Shown one piece after another: positions 16,545 to 26,593 of a stretch of DNA of 64,000 nucleotides. Under the pieces are notes generated by a model, which had not been told where the DNA came from, made no database searches, and worked only from the letters and a program-made list of their open reading frames with translations. The DNA is taken from contig NW_006763301.1 of assembly GCF_000218685.1 (NCBI RefSeq), positions 1-64,000 of the forward strand, written 5' to 3'. Each line of letters opens with the position of its first letter. Position 1 is the first letter of the stretch. The position numbers were made by a program, and so were the translations under genes. The stretch is from Serpula lacrymans var. lacrymans S7.9. Taxonomy: Eukaryota > Basidiomycota > Agaricomycetes > Boletales > Serpulaceae.

Positions 16545-17791
16545 AGCTTAAGCCCTCACCACGAAAACCTACCTCCTCGGAGGATCCTGAAATCACCTTG
16601 ATACTTAAGGATGAGAAGGCACATGGAATTATCCAGGACCACATCTCTGATGCCCTCCTAATGAGGACTGGAGACCTCACCAGCTCCAAGGAGTTATTTG
16701 ATAAACTTGTCTCACTCCATCAGACATCCAACATTGCCTCGGCCTTCTATTCATTCCAGCAACTCACCAAATTGTCCTGGGATGGGACATCACCTATCCA
16801 GGACCACATTGCAAAAATCCGGACAATTGATTCACACCTCTCCAAAATGAAACTAAGAGTTGATACCAAACTCATGGCCTTCGCTCTTCTCCAATCTCTC
16901 CCATGCACTCCTGAATGGCAAATATCTCAGTCATCGGTAATCAACATGATTGAAGAAAATAAACTTACCTTTGATGCAGTTGAAATCCAGATCACTGCAG
17001 AAGTTGCACGACAGTCAAGAAAGGCCCCTGGAGGTTCCGAATCAGCACTCAAATCCGAGGAGAAGTGGTGTGACTTCCACAAAGTCAAATCACACAACAC
17101 CTCAGAGTGTCGGACACTTCAGTCAGCTGGAAAAAGTCAAAGGAAAAAGGGAAAAGAAAGACACAAGGATAAAAGAACAGAGAAGGAAGAGGCAAATACG
17201 GCGGAACAATCATCTGGATCTGACTCCAAGGAGGAACAGAGTCATATTGCATTGGAACATGTACATATTTCCAAGCCACTTGCTAAACGCATTCAAGCTT
17301 ACCTTGTGTCGGAACCCGATAAGACCAAAACAACAATTATTATTGACTCCGGAGCAACATCCCACATGGTCCCCCACCACTCCTGGTTTGAGCCAGGAAC
17401 ATATCATGTTCTGCATCCTCCGAGGACAATCAGTTTTGGGGATGAATCCTCTGTAAATGCTATTGGAATTAGAACAGTAATCCTACAAGCAACCATTGGC
17501 AAAAAGGACTATAATATTGCACTGTCAAATGTGTTACTTGTGCCAAACTTCACTTTAGCACTCGTCTCTGTCCACAAATTGTCCAAAACGGGGTTATCAA
17601 CACTTTTTCCAGCAGGGTCAAATGCTTGTGAAGTTCGGAAAAAGGAGGAACTTACCCTCACTGCGTTACACAAGCGAGGACTTTATCACATCCAAGCAAA
17701 ACCCAAAATCAACCCGGAGTCAGCTTTTGCAGCAGTAGATGTAAATTTATTGCACAGGAGAATGGGACACATTGGAATGGACCACTTGTAA
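16379..17791 (+). CDS. Chimeric ORF: Gypsy LTR leader fused to Copia gag-protease (470 aa)
   Basis: The first 55 residues are encoded by the Gypsy 1 3' LTR (to 16544). From about residue 56 the frame is Copia gag (UBN2 type: EDPEITLILKDEKAHGIIQ, LFDKLVSLHQTSNIASAFY, FALLQSLP). A CX2H-type knuckle is degenerate or lost; a charged linker follows, then protease IIIDSGATSHMVPHHSW (DSG) and the GAG-pre-integrase start LLHRRMGHIGMDHL. The stop at 17789-17791 is TAA where CAA is expected. The fusion ATG exists only because of a small deletion in this LTR copy. Confidence 0.7.
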   Translation: MAHKARLLRSDFYSEEDQLPLQNLHSELCSRTCLRISLFTNLNEPSDFVKHFVHNKLKPSPRKPTSSEDPEITLILKDEKAHGIIQDHISDALLMRTGDLTSSKELFDKLVSLHQTSNIASAFYSFQQLTKLSWDGTSPIQDHIAKIRTIDSHLSKMKLRVDTKLMAFALLQSLPCTPEWQISQSSVINMIEENKLTFDAVEIQITAEVARQSRKAPGGSESALKSEEKWCDFHKVKSHNTSECRTLQSAGKSQRKKGKERHKDKRTEKEEANTAEQSSGSDSKEEQSHIALEHVHISKPLAKRIQAYLVSEPDKTKTTIIIDSGATSHMVPHHSWFEPGTYHVLHPPRTISFGDESSVNAIGIRTVILQATIGKKDYNIALSNVLLVPNFTLALVSVHKLSKTGLSTLFPAGSNACEVRKKEELTLTALHKRGLYHIQAKPKINPESAFAAVDVNLLHRRMGHIGMDHL

Positions 17792-17794
17792 CAA

Positions 17795-18561
17795 ATGGTT
17801 ACAAAAGGACAGCTCCAGGACATAGACACCCTTACCAGAACCCCGGAGTTTTGTGAACCTTGTTCTTTAGGAAAGATGAAGGAATTACCTTTCAAGTCCA
17901 CTGGAGGAAAGCCAAGCGCCCCATACAAATTGTGCACACAGATGTTGGAGGACCAATCAAACCAACTTCCAGGGAGGGTTTTCGGTACTGGATTATCATT
18001 GTAGATGATTTCTCCAAATTTTCATGGATATACTTCCTAAAACATAAAAGTGAAGCACTGGAACGATACAAGCAATGGAAAGAAGATGTCCAAACATTCT
18101 TCCGGACTCATTTGGGAGAAGAAAACTTCACTCCACTGTACACAGAATTCCTCCGGAGCGATGGGGGAGGAGAATATACTGGCAATGCATTAAAAAATCA
18201 ACTCCGAGGAGATGGTGTCATCCAAGAAACTACAGCTGCAGATACTCCGGAACAAAATGGCATTGCAGAACGCATGAATCAGACATTGACTACATTAGCA
18301 ACCACTATGCTCCATGATTCCAAGCTCCCAAAGTCATTTTGGGTAGATGCCATGCAAATAGCTGCATATATCACAGCACGCAGCCCAGCATCAGGACTCC
18401 ATGGAAAGACCCCATATGGAATACTGTTTAAAAGGAGAGTTGATCCAACTTTGTTTTGCCCTTTCGAATGCCAAGCATATGTCTTGATTCCGAAAGACAA
18501 AAGGCAAGGGAAGTTTTACTCCAAGGGGCGCAAAGCCATAATGATTGGCTACACACATTGA
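17795..18561 (+). pseudogene. Copia integrase core
   Basis: After the stop, CEPCSLGKMKELPF and then HTDVGGPI (first Asp), WIIIVDDFSKFSWIYF, FLRSDGGGEYTG (second Asp) and TPEQNGIAERMNQTL (Glu) identify a Copia rve integrase. It ends IMIGYTH at a TGA where an Arg codon (CGA) is likely; coding similarity continues beyond (KQAYKLLDTEKQTVF). The catalytic triad is intact but the frame is broken. Confidence 0.75.
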
Positions 18562-18785
18562 AAGCAAGCCTACAAACTCCTAGACACTGAAAAACAAACT
18601 GTGTTTTCCAGTCAGCATGTCATATTCAATGAATCTGGAAAGGTACAAAAGGACGACACTGCTCCCTGGAACACAGACACTAGCACAGATCAGTGGGAGG
18701 TATCACAACACAATGGGATCCGCACCCGTGTACAGTGATTCTGGACCTTCTGAGCATGCAACCAATCAGTATGCTTTCCAAGTAC

Positions 18786-18858
18786 GCATTGGTAGCTTAG
18801 TTGGTAAAGCACCAGACCATGAAAGCTGGAGTCCCAGGTTCAAGCCCTGGCCAATGCA
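18786..18858 (+). tRNA. tRNA-like sequence inserted in Copia (probable tRNA pseudogene or SINE head)
   Basis: A 73-base unit folds largely as a tRNA. The 7-bp acceptor stem GCATTGG/CCAATGC is perfect, the D-arm GCTT/AAGC encloses AGTTGGTA, and the T-arm CCAGG-TTCAAGC-CCTGG is perfect. The anticodon arm is degenerate: only four pairs CCAG/CTGG with a 10-base loop ACCATGAAAG. If its T is position 33, the anticodon would be GAA (Phe). It lies within the Copia pol region, so it is an insertion, not a normal gene site. An A/T-rich tail follows. Confidence 0.55.
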
Positions 18859-19513
18859 TGTTTTCTCATACTATAAACAAATGTCATAATTTGTCAGGAG
18901 GGACTCATTCCAGAGAATGCTCACTATCCAGACCAAAAAACATTGGAGGAGGATGATCCTGACCCTCGGATCCGAGATCCAAATGAATTGCAAATGGAAC
19001 CATATCAGCATAAAGATGTTCCAAGAGCAGTGGGGCAATACCTCCGTGGAGACGTTCCAAGAGCAGTGGGAGCACCTGATCAGCTAAGACACCCTCCACA
19101 ACAGTCTCTACAACCAAGACCTGAACACTGGCCATCTTCAGAACGGAAAGCCAAAGTAGAGTTACAGTCAGTGGGAGGACAGCCCCTCAACATACAGCCA
19201 GCTGATGTGGAAAAAGTCCGAATACAGCTAGACAGCCTGTCCATTGGATCAGCTTCTGGAAGGCATACAACACCTCCAAGGAGTCATCCAACACCTCCGA
19301 GGAGTGATTCAACGCCTTCAGGAGTGAGTGGGGCAACAAATACACAAATGTGTCTACTCCCTGGAGTACCTGCACAAGTTCCTAAAAGAGCAGTCTGCTG
19401 AAGTCCTAGGAGTACGCAGAAGCAGTCGCCAGACCCGTCCTGCAGACAAAAACCGAGATTATCAAAGGACTCTAGATGAGGAACAGTCTTGAAAAGAGCA
19501 GCATGACAACTCC

Positions 19514-20206
19514 ATGGAGAAACCTAACACTCCTGAGGTTCATGAAGAAACATCTGATACAGAGGAGACATTCTTTGCTGGAATAGCAAGTACCGGTCCA
19601 TCTAACACAGACCTTCCAAGGACACTAAAGGAAGCCTTATCACGTCCGGATGGAGAATTATGGAAGTCTGCCTTGGAGGAGAAACTCCTAAGTCTCAATA
19701 CTAATGCAGTATATGACACTGTTCTACTTCCGAAGGGGGTGAAACCCATCACATCGAAGCCTGTGTTCCGGATCAAGTTTGATCAAAACAGAAACATTGA
19801 GAGATACAAACTCCGGATTGTTGCACGAGGTTTTACTCAAAGGGAGGGGATTGATTACCAGGAGGTTTTTGCTCCGGCTGCAAACTTAGAGTTGATCCAA
19901 ATTATTCTAGCCCTGGCAGCAAAGTACAACCTAGAACTTGATCAAATGGACATATCCACAGCTTATCTCAATGGAGAACTTGAAGAAGAACTGTACATGC
20001 TTCCTCCAGGGGGTGTTCCTATCCAACCTGGATACTGCTGGAGATTGAAGAAATCCATCTATGGGTTAAAACAAGCTGGTTGTACATGGAACAAAACTTT
20101 TGATCACAAGCTCCAGGAGCTCAGTTTCACAAGACTAAATGCAGAAACATGTCTATGTATTCCAGGACAACAAACAAATATGCTTTGTTGTTGTCTATGT
20201 AGATGA
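19514..20206 (+). CDS. Copia reverse transcriptase, N-terminal half
   Basis: The frame has the Copia RT start: LSRPDGELWKSALEEKLLSL, NIERYKLRIVARGFTQREG, QMDISTAYLNGELEEELYM and KKSIYGLKQAGCTWNKTF. It shifts frame near 20140, where the next frame takes over with the YVDD box. The unconserved linker from integrase (about 18900-19500) is Ser/Pro/Gln-rich. Confidence 0.75.
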   Translation: MEKPNTPEVHEETSDTEETFFAGIASTGPSNTDLPRTLKEALSRPDGELWKSALEEKLLSLNTNAVYDTVLLPKGVKPITSKPVFRIKFDQNRNIERYKLRIVARGFTQREGIDYQEVFAPAANLELIQIILALAAKYNLELDQMDISTAYLNGELEEELYMLPPGGVPIQPGYCWRLKKSIYGLKQAGCTWNKTFDHKLQELSFTRLNAETCLCIPGQQTNMLCCCLCR

Positions 20207-20768
20207 TCTCCTCCTAGGAGCTTCATCCCAAAAATTCATGGATATTACAAAAGCCAAACTCGAATCCATATTCAAAATGCAGGACCTTGGAGAAGTAAAA
20301 TACATCCTCGGAATAGAAATCCAACGTGATCGTTCAAACAAAACAATATCCCTATTGCAACACCAATACATTGACACAGTCCTGGAGTGTACTGGAATGA
20401 AGAACTGCAAACCAGTATGGACACCAATGGCCCATGGATCAAAACTCCTTGCAAATGCTCCAGGGGAAGATATTGTGCAACACGGGATACATATTGAAGG
20501 GCGTCAAGTGTCATACCTCTCAATTGTAGGCTCCCTCATGTATGCCATGCTCGGAACCCGCACAGACATTGCCTACGTCGTTGGAATACTAAGCAGGCAT
20601 AGCTCAGCTCCAAGGAGCCATCACTGGGAAGCTGCAAAATGTGTCCTCCGATATCTGAAAGCAACCAGGGACATGGAACTACGATATGATGGCACAGATG
20701 TCTCCATGGACATGGATTTCTATGGATATTCAGATGCAGATTGGTCTGGAGACCCAGACACGTCTTGA
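20139..20768 (+). CDS. Copia reverse transcriptase C-terminal half
   Basis: Starts at the frameshift and contains the catalytic VVYVDDLLLGASS, then LGEVKYILGIEI, SYLSIVGSLMYAMLGTRTDI and the connection to RNase H YGYSDADWSGDPDTS. It stops at a TGA where CGA or another sense codon would be expected, since TSGFVFII-type sequence follows. Confidence 0.75.
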   Translation: MQKHVYVFQDNKQICFVVVYVDDLLLGASSQKFMDITKAKLESIFKMQDLGEVKYILGIEIQRDRSNKTISLLQHQYIDTVLECTGMKNCKPVWTPMAHGSKLLANAPGEDIVQHGIHIEGRQVSYLSIVGSLMYAMLGTRTDIAYVVGILSRHSSAPRSHHWEAAKCVLRYLKATRDMELRYDGTDVSMDMDFYGYSDADWSGDPDTS

Positions 20769-21212
20769 TCAACATCAGGGTTTGTCTTTATCATCATCCG
20801 AGGAGCAATCTCCTGGACAAGCAAAAGACAAAGCATGGTCGCTTTATCCTCCACGGAGTCAGAGTACATTGGATTGAGCAATGCTGGGCAACACCTTGCA
20901 TAGCTTCGGACATTTTTTGAAGAAATTGGACATGCTCAAAATGGACCTACAACATTGCACTGTGAAAATCAAGCAGCCATTATTCTTACACGAGATCCAC
21001 AGTTCCGTGCTCGCACAAAACACATTCAACGGAAATATAATTTTATCCGAGATGACTTAGTATCAAAGGGAGAGGCAGTAATCAGATACGTTCCTACAGG
21101 AGATATGGTTGCAGACATTCTCACTAAACCCCTCACTCACAAAAAACACTGGAAATTCTCTAAAGCTATGGGACTACGGTTGCACTTGAGTGGGAGTGAC
21201 AAAAGCGGATAA
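20769..21212 (+). pseudogene. Copia RNase H remnant
   Basis: Continuing frames read SGFVFIIIRGAISWTSKRQ, LSSTESEYIGLSNAGQQ, then CENQAAIILTRDPQFRART and VPTGDMVADILTKPLTHKKH, the standard end of Copia pol. A TAG interrupts after QQHLA. The last codons overlap the start of the 3' LTR. Confidence 0.75.
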
Positions 21213-21496
21213 ACCCAGTCTCTGCCAAAGCAGCCATTGTTCTCCTAGGAGCACAATTGTACTCCTAGGAGTCATTATACTGTAGCGAGTAGCACCTCTG
21301 ACTATAAGTAGTAGGGGGCTTAGTATAGAAATACCTGAGTCGTTTCTATAGCCTCTTGGGCAGCGGCTGAGGTATGTTACATTACATTTATTAGAGATCA
21401 CCTTAAACTAACATCAATTGTAGTTTCACATAGGTAAATAATAAAGTCGTTTCTATAGCCTTTTGGGCAGCGGCTGAGTTTCACATAGAATTATTA
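21197..21496 (+). repeat. 3' LTR of Copia
   Basis: Begins TGACAAAAGCGG after the purine-rich GAGTGGGAG and ends GAATTATTA. It is about 20 bases longer than the solo copies because CTCCTAGGAG is duplicated around 21240-21265. 21497-21661 holds nothing recognisable and ends with the target site of Gypsy 3. Confidence 0.8.
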
Positions 21497-21661
21497 AGTA
21501 CAAGGTCCTTATATACTGTAGGTAGGTTAGCTAAGAGGTACATAATTTAATAATTAAATAACTAAAGAGACTTATTACTATGGAAAGCTGAGTTGAACGT
21601 AAAGGATATTGATCAAGCTATGTATGTGAAAAGAGAAAGTGGGAGATTGGCAAAAACTAGG

Positions 21662-22015
21662 TGTTACGAACTGTGTTTTTTATGGACTTCATTTCTGTTC
21701 TAGAGTAGCTATACACCACTACTCATTCATACTTTTGTTCACTTTAAGGTAGGTGTTTGTGTTGAACAAACAATGACAGGTGAGACTATAATAGGTAACA
21801 AGTGTGGGAAAGTATATATACACGCCTGTATTGTAGTTAACATCTCCAATGCAATTATACGCTTCAACAGTGTAACTTGGTATTCATCAGTTTGAACCTC
21901 ATCATCAGAATACGTCTCAAACCTGTTTACCAACAGGCTTATCAAAAACCACTTGCACATCCAGTAAACCCTGTGTTACCAGGCTTGCACATTCCAAGCA
22001 TAACAAAACAATTGT
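21662..22015 (+). repeat. 5' LTR of Gypsy 3
   Basis: 354 bp, TGTTACGAACTG...CATAACA. The last about 95 bases (from TCAAACCTGTTTACCAACAG) recur at 36840-36929 as the 3' LTR remnant. A TATA-like AAAGTATATATACACG is at about 21810-21825. Confidence 0.85.
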
Positions 22016-22068
22016 ATTCTATATCCATATCCCACACTTTATAGCAAAGGGACGAAAAAGACGACAAA

Positions 22069-22440
22069 ATGTCGCAAGGAAGAAGACCCACCACCAGGGC
22101 ACAGACCAGAGCAGAACCAACCCAGACAGCAACACCCCCAGTATTGTCTAGACAAGGGATAGCAGCACCACCTCCCTTTCCCCAACCCGACATCACTTGA
22201 GTCCACACCAGAGAACAAGCAGACGCATTTTACAAAGCCAGAACACATTGGCTACAGTATTACACAGAAAGCCACCCACAGCTAATACCCAAAATCCAAC
22301 ACAATCCCCCAGTAGTTGCATCAGACACCTACGACAAAAACAATTTTGAAGAATATGCAGTAGAAGGTGAATCAATACCACCTCCCACACCACAGATACT
22401 TCCCACAGCACCCAATCCATCTCCTGTTCCACCAACACAC
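22069..22440 (+). pseudogene. Gypsy 3 gag, N-terminal part
   Basis: Starts ATG at 22069 (MSQGRRPTTRAQTRAE) and matches the open leader of Gypsy 1 gag (EQADAFYKARTHWLQYY, PPPTPQILPTAP). One TGA interrupts it. It is split from the rest of gag by the 1.8-kb insertion at 22441. Confidence 0.65.
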
Positions 22441-24250
22441 TGTCATGCACCAAAGTTGATTGGTAGCATGGACAGGTGTCAATAACGAAGCGAATATTCA
22501 AAAAGACTCGCCTTTGCGCCACACAGGCACAGTGCCACATGGAATAGTAATTAATATTGCCCTTTTTGAACTTGTGGCTGATCAGCACCACCTCTATTAG
22601 GCAATCCAGTCACGCTCACCTTTGCTTTTCCATTTGGTACTTTCCGCATTTCGGCATTTCGGCAAATTTTCGCGTCGCCACTGGCTACACATTGCATTGC
22701 GCCCTCGCTTTTGTCGTTTCCCTTACTCCCCTTCTTTTGCCTAGCCCCACCATGGGCCCCTTCCTCTCCTTTTTATTCTCACCTGATGGTCGTTTCTGGA
22801 TCCCCATTCTAATCCACTTTTCCATCACCTCCACCCTCCTCCTCCTCATCTTATTTGCACCCCCACCATTTCTGATGTCACCACTTCCTATCCGCTTCCG
22901 TCGCCGATCCGTTGACTACCACGTGCCACTGCTGATATCAGCAAAGCCCCGGCGGCCGGTCCAAATAGGGCAACAGGTCCATCTTCATGACGTCGATCTG
23001 CCATCATATACTATCAAAACATCGGTCGCTCGTCTTGCCTGGTTGGAGCGTGGGTGGGTAGTTTTTGAGCTGGAGAAGGTTCATCCCCTTGCGTTGCCCA
23101 TGTTCATCGCTGTCCCATTCACTTGGGTACACTTATCTTTTGTCCATCGTCTTCGCTACAGCTACACCTATCACACGCTGCCTGGGACTCACTTGTTCCA
23201 AATTGGAACTACTCCTCTCCCTCCCTTGTTTGATCAGGTGGTCCAACACAACCAGTCCATTGGTAAGGCCATGGAACTGTCGGATTTGGACTAGGTGGTG
23301 GACCGGTGGCTCCAGTTTCTTTTTCTTCAGCAGAACATTCATTTACAGTGCGATTATTTTTGATTTTTGAATCATTTTTATGGACACATATTTTTTTAGA
23401 ATGCCTGACTGACAATAAAGGAACTGTGTTGATACTGATAGTGTTTTGCCTTGCCCTTTTTTTACTGCATCTTCCCATGACATCATGATTTTCCTGCTCT
23501 CTTTTTGCTATTGGACTTTACTTTATGGCTGTACAAACCTGTGATATTACTCACAGCATTCATTGTTCTATCTCTTTCTTTTCCTTTTTTTGACAATCTT
23601 ATCCTGTACTACCTACGCAGGATTCGTCAGCGTACATTCCTTCCTTCATGTTCTTTCTCATTCTTTTTGCACAGCTATACTGTGCATAGCCTACTTTTCT
23701 TTTACTATATAAACCCCTGTATTTTACCTTGTAAAAAAAAACAAAGAACTCCAACCCAGACTTCTTCTCTACTCTCAAGTTCACTACTCTGCTACTTGTA
23801 ATCCAGTGTGGTCACAACACTTCCCACTTCTACCACTGTCAACTGCTGTCATCGTCACTTCCCACTTTTGAAGTCATTGTCATCCCTTTTGATTAGAGTC
23901 CTTCTGAGCACTACAGTTTGTGCGTCAGGAGCCTGCTATCACTGGGAACCTCGTCATATTGTCGTTCTCAAACCTACCTTGTGCTACAATTAGCAAGGTA
24001 GTGCTCGTCTATACTCGTCACAAAGCCCCTATCCTTCTATAAATTCAACTATCCCTCCTCCTCAAAACCCACACTCATACACCTCTGGGTTTTACTTTGA
24101 AGGATCTTTATATGTACCACCCCACGAACAACCAGACCACTCCACTGTTCTAGGAGGCAAAGCCCATAAACAAGTTCCGTGGAATCTGGGAGGATTGTGT
24201 GTTAGTTTGTTTTGTGTGTGGTTTTCTAACAACAGTTCTCATCTTCGACA
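22441..24250 (+). mobile_element. 1.8-kb LTR-like insertion, copy A (long solo LTR?)
   Basis: The Gypsy 3 gag is interrupted exactly between PPTH and the MSNAAASKP start by about 1810 bp beginning TGTCATGCACCAAAG and ending near TTCTAACAACAGTTCTC. A diverged second copy occupies 27053-27751 plus 35402-35883. TG start, a TATA box (ACTATATAAACCCC near 23705) and T/C-rich flanks favour a long LTR with U3 about 1.2 kb. It carries an ORF (22752-23294). The target duplication is unclear. Confidence 0.6.
22752..23294 (+). CDS. ORF inside the 1.8-kb insert (180 aa), unknown
   Basis: A 180-residue frame starting MGPFLSFLFSPDGRFWIPIL, with a hydrophobic segment at about 14-40 (IPILIHFSITSTLLLLILF) and a soluble part rich in Val/His. 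The same frame is open for over 130 residues in copy B (start 27359), with substitutions but no stop or shift across the shared part. I do not recognise the protein. A conserved ORF in an LTR-like unit is unusual; chance retention in young copies is the alternative. Confidence 0.45.
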   Translation: MGPFLSFLFSPDGRFWIPILIHFSITSTLLLLILFAPPPFLMSPLPIRFRRRSVDYHVPLLISAKPRRPVQIGQQVHLHDVDLPSYTIKTSVARLAWLERGWVVFELEKVHPLALPMFIAVPFTWVHLSFVHRLRYSYTYHTLPGTHLFQIGTTPLPPLFDQVVQHNQSIGKAMELSDLD

Positions 24251-24257
24251 ACGCACC

Positions 24258-24617
24258 ATGTCTAACGCTGCAGCATCCAAGCCCACTAAGTTTGGACAGA
24301 TAGTCAGTTTTGATGGAATGCCTGACCAAGCCAACAGATGGATATTGTCAGCCAAAGCATATTTTGACATAAATGACACCATCTATGACCTAGACAAAAA
24401 GAAGGTCTTTGAAGCACTTTCCCACATGGAAGAGGGAGCAGCCCTAGCATGGAAAGAAACCAAATTGACGGAATACACAGGATTGGGCAAATACCCAAAA
24501 TGGGCAGACTTCAAAACCGACTTTAATGGGACATTTATTACCGCAAACATAAAAGGGAGAAAAGAAGAAAGAGGAAAAAAGGTGGAAGAAGCCAATCATC
24601 CTCAGCAGTACAATTAA
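24258..24617 (+). pseudogene. Gypsy 3 gag, central part
   Basis: MSNAAASKPTKFGQIVSFDG and ANRWILSAKAYFDINDTIYD parallel Gypsy 1 gag, but the frame jumps from FNGTFITANIKG to a Lys/Glu-rich end, so the second half of the gag domain is deleted. The zinc-knuckle region survives in other frames near 24650-24710 (CFICKKQGHIPQFC). Confidence 0.65.
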
Positions 24618-25036
24618 CCAAAGATGAAGAAGATTCACTCAAATGTGAAGGGTGATGCTTCATATGCAAAAAACAAGGACACATCCCACAGTTCTGCCCG
24701 GAAAAAAAGAAAGGGAAACACCCAGACAGGAGAAATAGAACAGCAGAAGTTGCAGAAAAAGATGAAACAAAAATGGTGGTGGAAGATGGAAAGGGAATTT
24801 CTTGCATCCTCAAAATGTGGAAAGAACTTAGTGAAGCAGGTCAAGCCAGCACCATTGATGAATTAGAGAAAGAGGGTTTTTGAAAGGACGACCCACCCCA
24901 ATGTTGGTACCGTCCAAAATAGCCATTGTAAACATAGCCACGATCAATTCAAACTCATCATGAATTGATACCACGTTACAACAAAAAACCATTAGAATAA
25001 AAGCATTAATAAACTCGGGGGGCGACAGACAACTTC

Positions 25037-25490
25037 ATGGATGCAAAATTTGCAATCAAACATCACCTACCACTCAACAAACTTGACACGCCCATCACAT
25101 GCAAAAATGTAGATGGAATGATCAGTAATGGAGGGAAGATCACCCACTACACCTATCAACAAATAGAAGCAGGAGGAAGGAATGCCATGTGCAAATTCCT
25201 CATCACCAGATTAAGAGGAGAAGACATTCTCCTTGGATAGCCATGGCTCCATAAGGTTAACCCCACTATAGACTGGACGTCAAAAAGCATAGACACCCAA
25301 CATGCCATTTGCACAATCCAATCACACTCTGACCAATCAATGATTTGCACCATCACAATCAATCAACCGGAACTATTAATCAACTACGTACACAAAACAC
25401 GGATTTTTGCGGAAACTAACACCGCAATGGAATTGGCCATCCAGAACAATGTTGGGAAAAAGATAACGGAACTACGCAAAACCTAAAAGG
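25037..25490 (+). pseudogene. Gypsy 3 protease and RT start, broken
   Basis: Frame 25037-25240 parallels the Gypsy 1 protease (FAIKHHLPLNKLDTPITCKN, KITHYTYQQIEAGG). The Asp-Ser-Gly site just upstream is degraded to INSGG-like sequence by a one-base shift, and a TAG replaces the residue before PWL. The element is inactive. Confidence 0.65.
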
Positions 25491-26280
25491 AGTTTGCACA
25501 GGTCTTTGACAAAAAGGCTTCAGAAAGATTACCCAAAAGAAGGATTTACGATCACACCATAAACCTAAAACCAGAGTTTAGATCAAAGTATTGTAAAATC
25601 TATCCTTTATCACCCAAGGAAAACACAGCACTCAAAAAATTCCTTAACGACAACCTTCGAAAAGAATACATCAGACCAAGCAAATCTCCGATGGCTTCCC
25701 CCTTTTTTTACATAGACAAAAGGACAGATCTTTATGACCATGCCAGGACTACCATCAGCTCAATGAACAAACAATCCGAGATCCCTACCCACTGCCCATG
25801 TTCCCTGACCTTATAGACAAACTCCGTGGAGCATCACATTTCACAAAATTAGATCTACATTGGGGATATAACAATGTCAGGATAAAGGAAGGAGACAAAT
25901 AGAAAGTGGTGTTTAAAACCAGAAAAGGACTCTTCAAACCCATGGTCATGTTCTTTGGCATGTGCAACTCCCCGGCCACCTTCCAACGCATGATGAACAA
26001 CTTCTTTGCAGATATGATAGATGAAGGATGGCTGATCATATACATGGATGATATGCTCATATTCAGCAAGGGACCTAAAGAACACATCCTACAGACAAAA
26101 CAAGTATTACAACATCTGCGCAAAAACAACCTATACCTAAAACTAGAAAAATGCACATTTGATGTAGCCAAAATAGAATATCTTGGCATGATCATCCATC
26201 ATAACCAGGTACAATTAGACCCAGTAAAACTGGCAGGAATCCAAAATTGGCCTACACCGACTAATATCTATGAGGTTTAA
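25491..26280 (+). pseudogene. Gypsy 3 reverse transcriptase
   Basis: Contains [30 protein letters not shown] and the catalytic IIYMDDMLIF, then LKLEKCTFDVAKIEYLGMI. Stops at about 25480, 25900 and 26280 and small shifts break it. The following KFLGF motif is split by a 293-bp insertion. Confidence 0.75.
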
Positions 26281-26295
26281 AAGTTCCTGGGATTT

Positions 26296-26588
26296 TGTTA
26301 CAATTGACGTACCAGTACCTACTTACACTTCACTTTTTTGTACTTTTACTTTTAATTTTCCAAGTCACATGACTAGTCATGTGACCATTTACTTTACTTT
26401 ACATTTTCGGACTTTTCATAGTCACATGACCAGTCATGTGACATATCATGTGACTGGTCACATACTAAACATCGGACTTAACTTGTTGAAACCTAATGGG
26501 TAACCACTCCCACCTTTTCCTCTTCTTTTGAGTGTTGTTTTCATTGTGCTCCAGTGCCCCAAGACTGTGTCTTGTTGGTGTTGTCACA
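26296..26588 (+). mobile_element. 293-bp solo LTR-like insertion with palindromes
   Basis: Starts TGTTACAATTG and ends GTTGTCACA, flanked by a perfect 5-bp duplication GATTT (26291-26295 and 26589-26593). It lies precisely within the conserved LGF-GNFY of the host RT. It holds three near-palindromic TCACATGAC...GTCATGTGA-type units between about 26360 and 26465. Confidence 0.8.
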
Positions 26589-26593
26589 GATTT

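Larger units (their letters stand above)
16545..21496 (+). mobile_element. Ty1/Copia retrotransposon, 5'-truncated
   Basis: Contains gag, protease, integrase, RT and RNase H in Copia order and a 3' LTR (21197-21496). No matching 5' LTR is present upstream; the element begins abruptly after the Gypsy 1 LTR. Stops interrupt it at about 17790, 18560, 20767 and 20900, and a tRNA-like insert sits at 18786. Several stops fit C-to-T changes (CAA to TAA, CGA to TGA, CAG to TAG). Confidence 0.85.
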
